Source: Bradyrhizobium roseum (lineage in GTDB: Bacteria; Pseudomonadota; Alphaproteobacteria; Rhizobiales; Xanthobacteraceae). Taken from it: a stretch of DNA of 64,000 nucleotides. This document shows, in pieces, positions 43,397 through 51,545 of the stretch. Position 1 is the first letter of the stretch. Each line of letters opens with the position of its first letter. The translations under genes and the position numbers were made by a program. The stretch lies in NCBI RefSeq assembly GCF_030413175.1, contig NZ_CP129212.1, forward strand, positions 6,781,001 through 6,845,000, given 5' to 3'. Under the pieces are notes generated by a model, which saw nothing but the letters and a program-made list of their open reading frames with translations, searched no databases and was not told the DNA's origin.

Positions 43397-43717
43397 CGGG
43401 CTCCGTTTCCTCTGCGATTCCAGGTTCGATTGACGCGAACCATAGATCGCCGCAGGGGGTTGAGGAATTTGAATGTGAGCATGGCTTGTATCGCGAAATT
43501 GAAAGGCTTGGTGCACCACGCTCCTCCATTTCGTTGAGGTGCGGGCGCACGCTTGCGCCGCGTGCGTTGCCGCATTCATTGAGGACGACGCGAAGCAGTG
43601 ACAGCTGGTTGGATGGCCGACGCAACCAGAAAAGATTCTGACAACCTCAACGCGAATTGTTCTTGATTTGTTCCATTTTGTCAGGCAGGCTGAACAAGCT
43701 CATTCAGGAGTTTTTCG
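43397..43717. other. Divergent spacer before the ClpS-AAA fusion gene
   Basis: About 320 bp between divergent genes. The part before the ATPase gene (43640-43700) is more AT-rich (TTGTTCTTGATTTGTTCCATTT) and likely holds its promoter. No EcfG or sigma-54 match was found. Confidence 0.4.
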
Positions 43718-45460
43718 ATGGACCGCGTTCAACCTGGTTACGTTCAGCTCGTTCTTCATGACAACGAGGACACCCCGCAGGATTATGTCATCGGCCTGCT
43801 CCGCTCGGTATTCGGTCAATCGCCGACCGACGCCTTCGAGGTGATGGTCACCATCGAAAAGCGCGGCAAAGCAGTTTGCGGCACGTATCCGCGCGCCGTC
43901 GCTGAGGCGCTGTTGCAGGCGGCATTGGAACGAATCAGGGCATCGGGCCATCAGCTGGCGATGACCGCCCAAGCCGGCGATGACCTCGGCAATGATCGCT
44001 GCAAGCTGTGCGGCAATTTCTCCGAACATCCGCTTCGTTTGGTACGCAAGACGGCGCTGGTTTGCGACGACTGTATGCTGGCGACCGCGGAAGAACTCGG
44101 CGTCATCAAGGAAACAAGGCGATTCGACTTTGCTTGTACCGCCATTGAGTGGCATTTCGCCGGCTTCTCCCCGGATGATTTGATTTCAGCGTCGCGTCAG
44201 TTTCCCGGACACATGCGCGCCGACGTTCAGACTGCGGTCGACCAATTGTTCTCTGGTCAGCGCGGCAGGTTTTTCGGCATTCAGGAGTATCACCGCTACG
44301 ATACCCTCACCTTTGCCGCGCTGACGAGGCCCGGACACAGCGCGCATGCCATCGCGCCGGCGCAATACCATGATGTGGAGGTGGGTGACGCCGAGCCGGT
44401 CAAATGCCTCGACAATGGACTTTGGCTTTCTGACGCCGGGGACTTGCGATATGCCGTCGTGCTCTCCGCTCATCGCGAACATGGAGAGGAAGCGGGTGTT
44501 CGGATCGAGATCGCGGTGCCCTCCGGAGAGACAGGCGCAGAGTTCGTGAGACTCTGCTTCGCGGCCATCGAGGACGCGGTCAACGCCGCGAACTGCTACC
44601 GGGGCAAGGTCCTGTCATTCGATGGCGGCGCCAACTATCGTGGCAGATCGCGCGGCCTGATGGTGCACAGGCTGCCGCCCGTCGAACGCGCCAACGTGAT
44701 CCTGCCCGAGACGGCACTGAAACTGCTCGACCACAACATTCTCAACTTTGTGGAGCGCCGCGCACAGCTGCGCCTGCTCGGTCAGTCGACCCGCAAGGGA
44801 ATCCTGCTCTACGGACCGCCCGGCACCGGAAAGACACACACCATTCGCTACCTCGCCAGCAGCTTGCCCGGCCACACGACATTGATCATCACGGCTGCGC
44901 AGGTCGCCCTGCTCGGAGCCTATATCAACCTTGCTCGCTTGTTGCAGCCGGCCATGGTGGTGATCGAGGATGTCGACCTCATCGCACGGGATCGCGAGAG
45001 GATGGGACCGTGCGAAGAATCCATGCTCAACAAGCTTCTCAACGAGATGGACGGGTTGAAGGAAGATGCCGACATCCTGTTTGTCCTCACGACCAACCGG
45101 CCCGAACAACTCGAAGGCGCACTGGCTAACCGGCCCGGCCGGATCGATCAGGCGATCGAGATTCCGTTGCCCGATGATGCCGGCCGACGCAAGCTGGTTC
45201 AGCTCTACGGCAAGGGTCTGCGGCTCGACGAAGCCCTGATTGACGAAGCCGTCCGGCGAACCCGGGGCGTCAGCGCCGCCTTCATCAAGGAATTGATGCG
45301 GCGTACCGCGCAGGCCGCCATCGGCCGGGATGGCGGCACGGCCATCACGTCAGCCGATATCGGTGAAGCGCTCGATGACATGCTGTTCGCGAGCGGCAAG
45401 CTCAATGTCAAATTGCTCGGAGGGGCACTCGAAATGGCGCAGGCGGCAGCCGCGGTGTGA
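43718..45460 (+). CDS. ClpS-zinc finger-AAA ATPase fusion protein
   Basis: A 580-aa protein joining four parts. Residues 8-84 form a ClpS fold (LVLHDNEDTPQDYVIGLL, then GKAVCGTYPRAVAE), the adaptor that delivers N-degron substrates to ClpAP. Residues 95-119 form a C4 zinc finger (Cys95, Cys98, Cys116, Cys119) like the ClpX zinc-binding domain. Residues 130-330 are a domain found before some Cdc48-like ATPases. The AAA module has Walker A GPPGTGKT at 366-373, Walker B Glu417-Asp418 (VVIEDVD) and arginine fingers Arg472/Arg475 (NRPGRID). AGGAG precedes ATG 43718. No protease domain or ClpP gene accompanies it, so it is probably an unfoldase or disaggregase. Confidence 0.85.
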   Translation: MDRVQPGYVQLVLHDNEDTPQDYVIGLLRSVFGQSPTDAFEVMVTIEKRGKAVCGTYPRAVAEALLQAALERIRASGHQLAMTAQAGDDLGNDRCKLCGNFSEHPLRLVRKTALVCDDCMLATAEELGVIKETRRFDFACTAIEWHFAGFSPDDLISASRQFPGHMRADVQTAVDQLFSGQRGRFFGIQEYHRYDTLTFAALTRPGHSAHAIAPAQYHDVEVGDAEPVKCLDNGLWLSDAGDLRYAVVLSAHREHGEEAGVRIEIAVPSGETGAEFVRLCFAAIEDAVNAANCYRGKVLSFDGGANYRGRSRGLMVHRLPPVERANVILPETALKLLDHNILNFVERRAQLRLLGQSTRKGILLYGPPGTGKTHTIRYLASSLPGHTTLIITAAQVALLGAYINLARLLQPAMVVIEDVDLIARDRERMGPCEESMLNKLLNEMDGLKEDADILFVLTTNRPEQLEGALANRPGRIDQAIEIPLPDDAGRRKLVQLYGKGLRLDEALIDEAVRRTRGVSAAFIKELMRRTAQAAIGRDGGTAITSADIGEALDDMLFASGKLNVKLLGGALEMAQAAAAV

Positions 45461-45494
45461 CAGGTTCGATGCGCATTGGCGGGCCGAAAGGATA

Positions 45495-45779
45495 TTACTT
45501 CGGCTTGGAATCCGGCGGGCAGTTCGGGTCGACCTTCAGCGGCTTGCCGCCGCTCTGCACGGTCGGCGCAGCCGAGTTGGATCCGCCCGCCTCGGGCAGT
45601 ATAGCGCTCTTCTCGACGGACATTGAATTGGCGGTCTTTTCCTCGCCTCTTCCCGTTGTCGCAGCTGACGACGTGGTGCAAGCCGTCTCGGGCTTGGCGT
45701 CCGAGGCGCCGGTGGTCTGGGCGGCCGCGGCGCTCATGCCCAGCAGCCCGGCGACGATCAATACCGCGACCCGCGTCAT
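45495..45779 (-). CDS. Small exported protein, 94 aa
   Basis: Short secreted or periplasmic protein: signal peptide 1-20 (MTRVAVLIVAGLLGMSAAAA), then a low-complexity Ser/Thr/Ala-rich body with two cysteines (TACTTSS and DPNCPPD). Two adjacent ATGs (45782, 45779) follow GGAG; 45779 gives the better spacing. A perfect EcfG promoter lies 35-59 bp upstream, so it belongs to the general stress regulon. Function unknown. Confidence 0.75.
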   Translation of the reverse strand: MTRVAVLIVAGLLGMSAAAAQTTGASDAKPETACTTSSAATTGRGEEKTANSMSVEKSAILPEAGGSNSAAPTVQSGGKPLKVDPNCPPDSKPK

Positions 45780-45813
45780 CATATTCTCCGGCCTAAATGG
45801 ATTACCCGGACCA

Positions 45814-45838
45814 AACGTCCGGCCCCAGCGATGGTTCC
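45814..45838 (-). promoter_or_regulatory. EcfG (general stress sigma factor) promoter
   Basis: Minus strand reads GGAAC (45838-45834), a 16-bp spacer, CGTT (45817-45814), matching the alphaproteobacterial EcfG consensus GGAAC-N16/17-CGTT without mismatch. Transcription should begin near 45807, about 28 nt before the start codon of the small exported protein. No comparable match was found before the neighbouring small genes. Confidence 0.75.
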
Positions 45839-45907
45839 GGAACGACCATCGCGGCATTGCGACAACCCGCCGTCACGCCGTATGTTGCGGCATCCAGGGA
45901 GCCCTTG

Positions 45908-46870
45908 ATGACCATCGATCTCACCCGACGCACGCTGCTCCACCTCGCCGGCGTCTCATCGCTGACCGCGGCAGCTGTTGCCGCAGCGCGGGCCGAGGGC
46001 ACGGCGGGCGGCGGGCCGACCTTTGCCAACCGGACGCCGATGCGGGTCGGCATGGTGACGTTGCGCGTGCGCAACCTCGATCTCGTCGCCGATTACTATC
46101 GCGACGTGATCGGCCTCACCGTGATGGCACGCTCCATGATGGGCGCGCTGCTCGGCGCGGGCGGCGTGCGGCTGTTGAACCTGCAGCGGCGGGAAAGCGC
46201 GCCGCGCGAGACACGCAACGCCGCGGGGCTCTATCACACCGCGTTTCTGATGCCGACGCGAAAAGACCTCGCGCGCTGGCTGGTGCACGCCGCCGCCAAC
46301 AAGGTTCGGCTATCCGGCTTCGCCGATCACCTCGTCAGCGAATCCGTCTATCTCGACGATCCCGAAGGCAACGGGATTGAAGTCTATGCCGACCGCGCCC
46401 CCGATACCTGGAAATGGGACGGCGGCTCGGTCGCGATGGCAACCGACCAGCTCGACATCGATGGCCTGCTGGCGCTGACGGATACGCGCGCACCCAATTA
46501 TGCCAAGGCGCCCGACGATCTCAGGATCGGCCACATGCACCTGCGCGTCGGCGACCTCGAACAGGCCGAGCGCTTCTACGGCGGCGCCATCGGCCTGGAT
46601 CCAACCCGCAAGCGCAGCGGCGCTGCGTTCCTGTCTTCGGGCCGCTATCACCATCACCTCGGCATCAACGTCTGGCAAAGCGCCGGCGCCGGCCCGCGCG
46701 ACAGTACCTCCATGGGCCTGGCGTGGTTTTCGCTGGAGATCGCGGCGGAAGACATTCTGCAGGCGCAGACGCAGCGCCTGCGGCAGGCGGGCGCGCCCGT
46801 CACCGCCATCGAGAACGGCATCGAAACCTCGGACCCTTGGGGCACCCAGGTGCGTCTTGTCAGTGTCTGA
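45908..46870 (+). CDS. Tat-exported protein with two VOC (glyoxalase/dioxygenase-like) domains
   Basis: A 320-aa protein of the vicinal-oxygen-chelate superfamily. A Tat leader with TRRTLLHLAG (residues 6-15) precedes two beta-alpha-beta-beta-beta modules: residues about 45-165 (MVTLRVRNLDLVADYYRDVIGL) and about 200-315 (HMHLRVGDLEQAERFYGGAI). The arrangement resembles catechol 2,3-dioxygenase-type ring-cleaving enzymes. ATG 45908 follows AGGGAG. The start lies close to the divergent EcfG-driven gene, so a shared control region is possible. Substrate unknown. Confidence 0.85.
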   Translation: MTIDLTRRTLLHLAGVSSLTAAAVAAARAEGTAGGGPTFANRTPMRVGMVTLRVRNLDLVADYYRDVIGLTVMARSMMGALLGAGGVRLLNLQRRESAPRETRNAAGLYHTAFLMPTRKDLARWLVHAAANKVRLSGFADHLVSESVYLDDPEGNGIEVYADRAPDTWKWDGGSVAMATDQLDIDGLLALTDTRAPNYAKAPDDLRIGHMHLRVGDLEQAERFYGGAIGLDPTRKRSGAAFLSSGRYHHHLGINVWQSAGAGPRDSTSMGLAWFSLEIAAEDILQAQTQRLRQAGAPVTAIENGIETSDPWGTQVRLVSV

Positions 46871-46966
46871 CGCTTCGGACAGGCGTCGATGGGCGGCGCA
46901 GCCGGTTCGGATTGTCCCTGCCGGCAAGCCGGAAATGGGAGCTGCCTTCGCCCGAGACCTTGAACC

Positions 46967-47101
46967 TTATTTCTTCTTGCCGGTACCCAAGGTCGGCTGC
47001 CAGCCGCCGGCCTTCTGGCTCGGCGCCGCGGCAATGACCTTGATCTTCTCCTTCTTGGGCTTCTTGGTTTCCCGATTGCCTTTTTGCTCGCCTTTGGCCA
47101 T
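46967..47101 (-). CDS. Short lysine-rich protein, 44 aa
   Basis: A tiny gene: ATG 47101 with GGGAG 6 nt upstream, stop TAA at 46967-46969. The product is strongly basic (MAKGEQKGNRETKKPKKEKI, then APSQKAGGWQPTLGTGKKK) and looks disordered. Such short Lys-rich proteins recur in rhizobia and are often stress-linked. It may bind nucleic acid or ribosomes; function unproven. Confidence 0.72.
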   Translation of the reverse strand: MAKGEQKGNRETKKPKKEKIKVIAAAPSQKAGGWQPTLGTGKKK

Positions 47102-47164
47102 GTCGATCTCCCTGGATTGCTGGTGTGCCGGAACTGAATGCTACTGGTCGGTATAAGTCATCGA

Positions 47165-47404
47165 TCAAAGACGAGGCGGGTCGAGATCGTACCTGACCTT
47201 GAAAGTCGTGATCAGATCGAGCGTGCGGGTACGATAGAAATTGTCGGCCTCCGAGACCGGCCGGCTGATGCTCGCGCTCCATCCGTAAGCATCGTCGAAC
47301 ACAAACATCGTCATCCCCAAAGGCCAGGGACCATGGAGGCTCCTCGCCTGCTCGACAATCATGTCTTGGAGTTCCTCGGCGGTCTTGGCGGCTCTGATGT
47401 TCAT
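47165..47404 (-). CDS. Hypothetical protein, 79 aa
   Basis: Not recognised by family name. It starts at ATG 47404 after GGAGG. The N-terminal helix (ITAEEL-type: AAKTAEELQDMIVEQ) leads into a compact, aromatic-rich part (PWPLGMTMFVFDDAYGWSASISR) and ends DLDPPRL. It has no membrane or signal segment. It lies in a run of small leftward genes (46967, 47165, 47639), each with its own good ribosome-binding site, which suggests independent or stress-linked expression. Confidence 0.72.
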   Translation of the reverse strand: MNIRAAKTAEELQDMIVEQARSLHGPWPLGMTMFVFDDAYGWSASISRPVSEADNFYRTRTLDLITTFKVRYDLDPPRL

Positions 47405-47638
47405 GGTTTGCCTCCGCAACCTGTTGAAGGCGAGCGGCTTGCAAACCCCGTCACCAATAGACGCTGTCGAGAACGCGGTGATGACTGACCCTAGGCTCGC
47501 GTCGCGGGAATAGCGAGCGCTAAAACGCGGTGGAGACACGCGCACCGGCTGCCGCACTCGCCTTTGCTCTTCACCAACCCGCATCGCGATTGCGGAAGCA
47601 TCGCTGACGCAATCCCGTCACGACCAATGCGGCGCATC

Positions 47639-47881
47639 TCAATCGAAGCCCGATGGCAGCTCTCCCTTGCGGAAAATGACCGTCGGCTCGTCATCGTAGT
47701 CACCCATCTCCGCATCGCCGGTGGATGAAAAGGCAACGACGCCGAGCTTGCTCAAGGCCAGCCGCTCCGCGGTCCGAAGGGCGCCGGTTGCCGTCTTGCA
47801 GGCAATCGGCGCGTCGGCCTTCAGGCTTCCGCCCCGCCCGGCGTTGAATGCCTGCACGAAATAGCTTGTTTCGCGAGCCAT
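47639..47881 (-). CDS. Hypothetical protein, 80 aa
   Basis: Starts at ATG 47881 after GGGAG. The sequence MARETSYFVQAFNAGRGGSLKADAPIACKTATGALRTAERL suggests a small soluble alpha/beta protein; the C-terminus is acidic (DAEMGDYDDEP) then hydrophobic. No catalytic motif or export signal. A companion of the small genes on either side; function unknown. Confidence 0.7.
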   Translation of the reverse strand: MARETSYFVQAFNAGRGGSLKADAPIACKTATGALRTAERLALSKLGVVAFSSTGDAEMGDYDDEPTVIFRKGELPSGFD

Positions 47882-47924
47882 GGTGATCTCCCTTGAGAAT
47901 ACACGCAGCACCGCATCTCTGGAT

Positions 47925-49259
47925 TCAGGACATCGACCGCATCAATTCTGAGATCTGCATTGTCGCAAAGTTGGAGTACGTGTCCGACACGGCATAAGGC
48001 AGGATGAGCTGATCATTGTGCGCCATCGCTCCGCAGGTATAGACGACGTTGGGGACATAACCTTCGCGTTCGGAAAGCTCGGGTCGCAACAACGGCTCCT
48101 TCGAACGCGCCAGCACCCTGGATGGGTCGCGCTTGTCGAGCAGCGCCGCGCCGATCGAATATTTGCGAACCGGGCCGACACCGTGCGTCAGCATCAGCCA
48201 GCCTTCCTCGAGTTCGACCGGAGATCCGCAGTTGCCGATCTGAACGAACTCCCAGGGAAATTGCGGCTTCAGGATCGCCTGGCCCTCTTCCCATCTGTAC
48301 AGATCGTCGGAATAGAGCAGATAGAGATTTTCATTGTCCTGTCGCGCGATCATGGCGTACCTGCCGTCGATCTTGCGCGGAAACAACGCCATGCCCTTGT
48401 TGTGCGAGGCGGCGCCTTGCAACGGCGTCATCTTGAACGAGAGGAAGTCGGCGGTCTCGATCAGTTCCGAACGGATCGCAGTGCCTCGGTAGGCGGTGTA
48501 GGTCGCGTAATAGGTCGTGCGCCCTCCGTCGCTGAACTGGACGAAACGCGCATCCTCGATTCCGTTCGCCTGGGATTCCGTCACCGGAAAGATCACGCGC
48601 TCGCTGATGTCCGTCGCCGGCTCGAAGACGATTTCGACATTGTCGCCGATCGGCCCGGCGCCTCGATGCGCGATACGAGGGCTCGTGGCGAGCCGGGCCG
48701 TCGGATCGACGCTGATGCTGCCATCCGCCGCGATGACACCCGAGCGAAACGTCAGCGACGATACGTGCCCTTCCCCAACAGCGCGAAGACTCAGAATGAA
48801 ACGCAGGTTGCCTTTGGGAATATCCGACTGATCGGGGTGCGGAACGATGCTCGGATTGAACAACGCCGATGCTTCAAAGGAGTATTCGTTCAGGAAGTAG
48901 GCGCCGATCAGCTGACGCTGCACGTCGGAGAATCCGCGGTGCGCCATCAGCGCCACTTCCATTTCATCGGCCCGCCGCTCAAACGTCTCCAGCAGGTTGC
49001 GATGACGGCCCTGGAAATTCTCCAGCACATCGGCCAGTTGCCCGGCCGCGACCTGCGGATCGAGATTGAGAACCCGCTCCACAATATGGTTGGCGCGGGT
49101 CTTGTCGGTCGGGTTGAGATCGCGCGGTTCGGTCGTCGGCTTGAACGGACGTACGATCACCCGCGCGGGATCGGGCCTTAAATGGAGCGCCCGCCGATTG
49201 ACAAAAGTGGCTTGCAAAACGGTGACCTCTGTTGGCTTTTGGGTGGCTGGACGCTTCAC
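47925..49259 (-). CDS. GH130-family mannoside phosphorylase/hydrolase-like protein
   Basis: A 444-aa five-bladed beta-propeller glycosidase of GH130, whose known members phosphorolyse beta-mannosides (beta-1,4 or beta-1,2). The catalytic signature is present: Asp236 in NGIEDARF, with HNKGMALFPRKIDG and YVPNVVYTCGA later. A roughly 110-residue N-terminal extension is longer than in minimal members. The GTG at 49259 abuts the glycosyltransferase stop; a TTG 42 nt inside is an alternative start. It is last in the isomerase-glycosyltransferase-GH130 operon, which points to a mannose-containing glycan. Confidence 0.88.
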   Translation of the reverse strand: MKRPATQKPTEVTVLQATFVNRRALHLRPDPARVIVRPFKPTTEPRDLNPTDKTRANHIVERVLNLDPQVAAGQLADVLENFQGRHRNLLETFERRADEMEVALMAHRGFSDVQRQLIGAYFLNEYSFEASALFNPSIVPHPDQSDIPKGNLRFILSLRAVGEGHVSSLTFRSGVIAADGSISVDPTARLATSPRIAHRGAGPIGDNVEIVFEPATDISERVIFPVTESQANGIEDARFVQFSDGGRTTYYATYTAYRGTAIRSELIETADFLSFKMTPLQGAASHNKGMALFPRKIDGRYAMIARQDNENLYLLYSDDLYRWEEGQAILKPQFPWEFVQIGNCGSPVELEEGWLMLTHGVGPVRKYSIGAALLDKRDPSRVLARSKEPLLRPELSEREGYVPNVVYTCGAMAHNDQLILPYAVSDTYSNFATMQISELMRSMS

Positions 49260-51545
49260 TCAGGTACCGGTGGCGCGAAGCGCCACGGGATTCGTCGGGT
49301 TGATACTGGCGCGCGCAAGCTGGCGCATGTCGGCCAGTGCCAGCAGATACGACACCACCGATTCGCCGCCACGATTTTCATTGGCGCGGTCCGGATGCAA
49401 TCCATCGCGACAGCTGCCGGTCTCGGGGTCGACCAGCGGAACCGACAAGTCGTTTCCGCCGAAGAACCAGAAGAAGACCCCGGCCGCGGTGGATTTCCAT
49501 TCGACGTCGCCGTCCGCGCGCCACGCCGTCAGGCAAGCTGCAATCGTGGCGGTGGCTTCCACCGGCTGCTGATCGAATGTCCCGGGATGTTTCCGATGTT
49601 CGCCGAAGCTCGTGGTACCCACGGGACGGAAAAACCCGGTCGACGACGTCTGCAGCGTCATCAGCCAACGAAGGGTTCTCAGGCCGGCATCGACATAGAC
49701 GGGGGTTCGGGTCGCAAGGCCGGTCGCAATCAGCGCCTGCGGCAGGCGAGCATTGTCATATGCCAGGACTTCCTCGAACCAAACCCAGTCCGGCGTTTCG
49801 ACCAACGCAAGGGCAGACAGCAGCGTATCGGCGAGAAAATGCCTGACCTCACGGGCGCGCTGATCCTCTGGAACCGCGGCGCAGTAGCCGTCCAGGCCGA
49901 GCAGCGTGAAAGCGATGGCGCGAGGCGAGCGAAACGCCGCGCCGGTCGAGAGCGCCTCGGCGAACAAGGCCGCGGCCCATCGGCGACGCGACCGGCTGGC
50001 ATCCTTGCGCGCGCATTCGCCAAGGGCCCACAAGGTTCGCCCGTGACTGTCCTCGGAGCCTTCATCTTCCAGCCAGGTTCGGTTGAAGCCCATGAAGTTC
50101 CGGAACCGCCTGGCATCGGCATTCCAGGCATGCTGCACAAAGGCGGCGAAGCGCCCGGTTTGGCTTTCCGAAAGCGGCTTCTCGCCCGGCTCGTTGAGCG
50201 CGCAAGCCAGCAGCAAGGCGCGGGCATTGTCGTCCACGCAATATCCATGCGCACGATCAGGCACCGAATGTACGGCGTGCTGGAACAGCCCGGTATCGTC
50301 GCACATCGATAGGAAATGGCCCAACTGCATGTCCGGCACTTCGGGGCCGTGCGGGGCGATCGCGTCCGGGGCCGCGCGCGCAATCACCTTCAGCCGGTGG
50401 CCTTGCCGGGCATTTTCGAAGGCGGTCATGTACCGCTCGGCGGTACGCTCCCATGTCATCGACCGGCTGGTCGCGTAGGCGCGCTCGCGCATGGCTTGCC
50501 GGCGCGGTCCATCCGTCAGCAATGACGCGATTTCGTTGCCGGTCTCCGCCGGGTCGCCGAAGGCGACGAGCACGCCGCGGCCGTCTGCCAGCAGCTCGCG
50601 CGCATGCCAGTAAGGCGTCGAGACCACCGGCTTGCCCAGGCCGAAGCTGTAGGCCAGCGTGCCCGATGTCATCTGCGCCTCGTTGAGATACGGCGTGACA
50701 TAGACGTCGCACATGGAGATGAATTCGAGCAGCGTGGATTGATCCACGAACTGGTCGAGGAATACGACGTGGTCCTCGACGCCGAGCTTGCGTACACGCG
50801 CCATCAGGCTGCCGCGATAGGCTTCGCCCTGGTCGCGAACCAGATTGGGATGCGTCGCTCCGAGCACCACGTAAACCGCGTCCGGCCGTCTTTGCAGGAT
50901 CGAGGGCATGGCGTCGATCATGACCTCGATGCCCTTGCTGGGAGACAGCAGGCCGAACGTCAAGATCACCGACCGGTCGCTATATCCGAGTTTGGCCTTT
51001 GCCACGTCCGGCGCGACGAACGGAAAATCGGGAATGCCATGGGCGATGACTTCGATCTTGTCGTCCGGCACGCGATAGACATTGCGCAGCAGTTCGCGGC
51101 CCTTGCTGGCCATCACGATAACTTTCGACGACAGCTCGACAATACGTTCCATCACCGCGCGCTGCGCCGCCGTCGGCGCGGCCAGCACCGTGTGCAGGGT
51201 CGTGACGACCGGCATGGTCAGGCGGGACAGCAGTTCCAGGATATGAGCCCCGGCGTCACCGCCGAAGATGCCGAATTCGTGCTGCAGGCAAACGATGTCG
51301 AATCGGCCGGCATTGAGAAACGCCGCGGCGCCGACATATTCCTCGATGCTGTCGTCCTTGATCTGCCAGGCGACGGAATCGGGATAGTCGTAGCTCTGCC
51401 CGTGGTCGGTCATTGCCACGATGCAGGTTTGCAGGTTTGGCCGCGCATTGGCGATCGCGCGCTGCAAGTCGGTGGAGAATGTCGCGATACCGCAGCGGCG
51501 AGGCAACGAATTGCCGATGATTGCGATCTTGCGAAGCGGCGTCAT
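49260..51545 (-). CDS. GT4 glycosyltransferase fused to a C-terminal alpha/alpha-toroid (glycosidase-like) domain
   Basis: A 761-aa two-part protein. Residues 1-385 are a GT-B glycosyltransferase: NSLPRRCGIATFSTDL at the acceptor side, FGLLSPSKGIEVMIDAMP in the donor domain, and the EX7E-type segment EAQMTSGTLAYSFGLGKPVVS. Residues about 400-745 form a helical barrel with repeated hairpins (YCVDDNARALLLACAL, SEDSHGRTLWALGECA, TFDQQPVEATATIAA) like six-hairpin glycosidases. ATG 51545 overlaps the upstream isomerase stop (ATGA). Donor sugar is probably GDP-mannose given the operon, but this is inferred. Confidence 0.88.
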   Translation of the reverse strand: MTPLRKIAIIGNSLPRRCGIATFSTDLQRAIANARPNLQTCIVAMTDHGQSYDYPDSVAWQIKDDSIEEYVGAAAFLNAGRFDIVCLQHEFGIFGGDAGAHILELLSRLTMPVVTTLHTVLAAPTAAQRAVMERIVELSSKVIVMASKGRELLRNVYRVPDDKIEVIAHGIPDFPFVAPDVAKAKLGYSDRSVILTFGLLSPSKGIEVMIDAMPSILQRRPDAVYVVLGATHPNLVRDQGEAYRGSLMARVRKLGVEDHVVFLDQFVDQSTLLEFISMCDVYVTPYLNEAQMTSGTLAYSFGLGKPVVSTPYWHARELLADGRGVLVAFGDPAETGNEIASLLTDGPRRQAMRERAYATSRSMTWERTAERYMTAFENARQGHRLKVIARAAPDAIAPHGPEVPDMQLGHFLSMCDDTGLFQHAVHSVPDRAHGYCVDDNARALLLACALNEPGEKPLSESQTGRFAAFVQHAWNADARRFRNFMGFNRTWLEDEGSEDSHGRTLWALGECARKDASRSRRRWAAALFAEALSTGAAFRSPRAIAFTLLGLDGYCAAVPEDQRAREVRHFLADTLLSALALVETPDWVWFEEVLAYDNARLPQALIATGLATRTPVYVDAGLRTLRWLMTLQTSSTGFFRPVGTTSFGEHRKHPGTFDQQPVEATATIAACLTAWRADGDVEWKSTAAGVFFWFFGGNDLSVPLVDPETGSCRDGLHPDRANENRGGESVVSYLLALADMRQLARASINPTNPVALRATGT

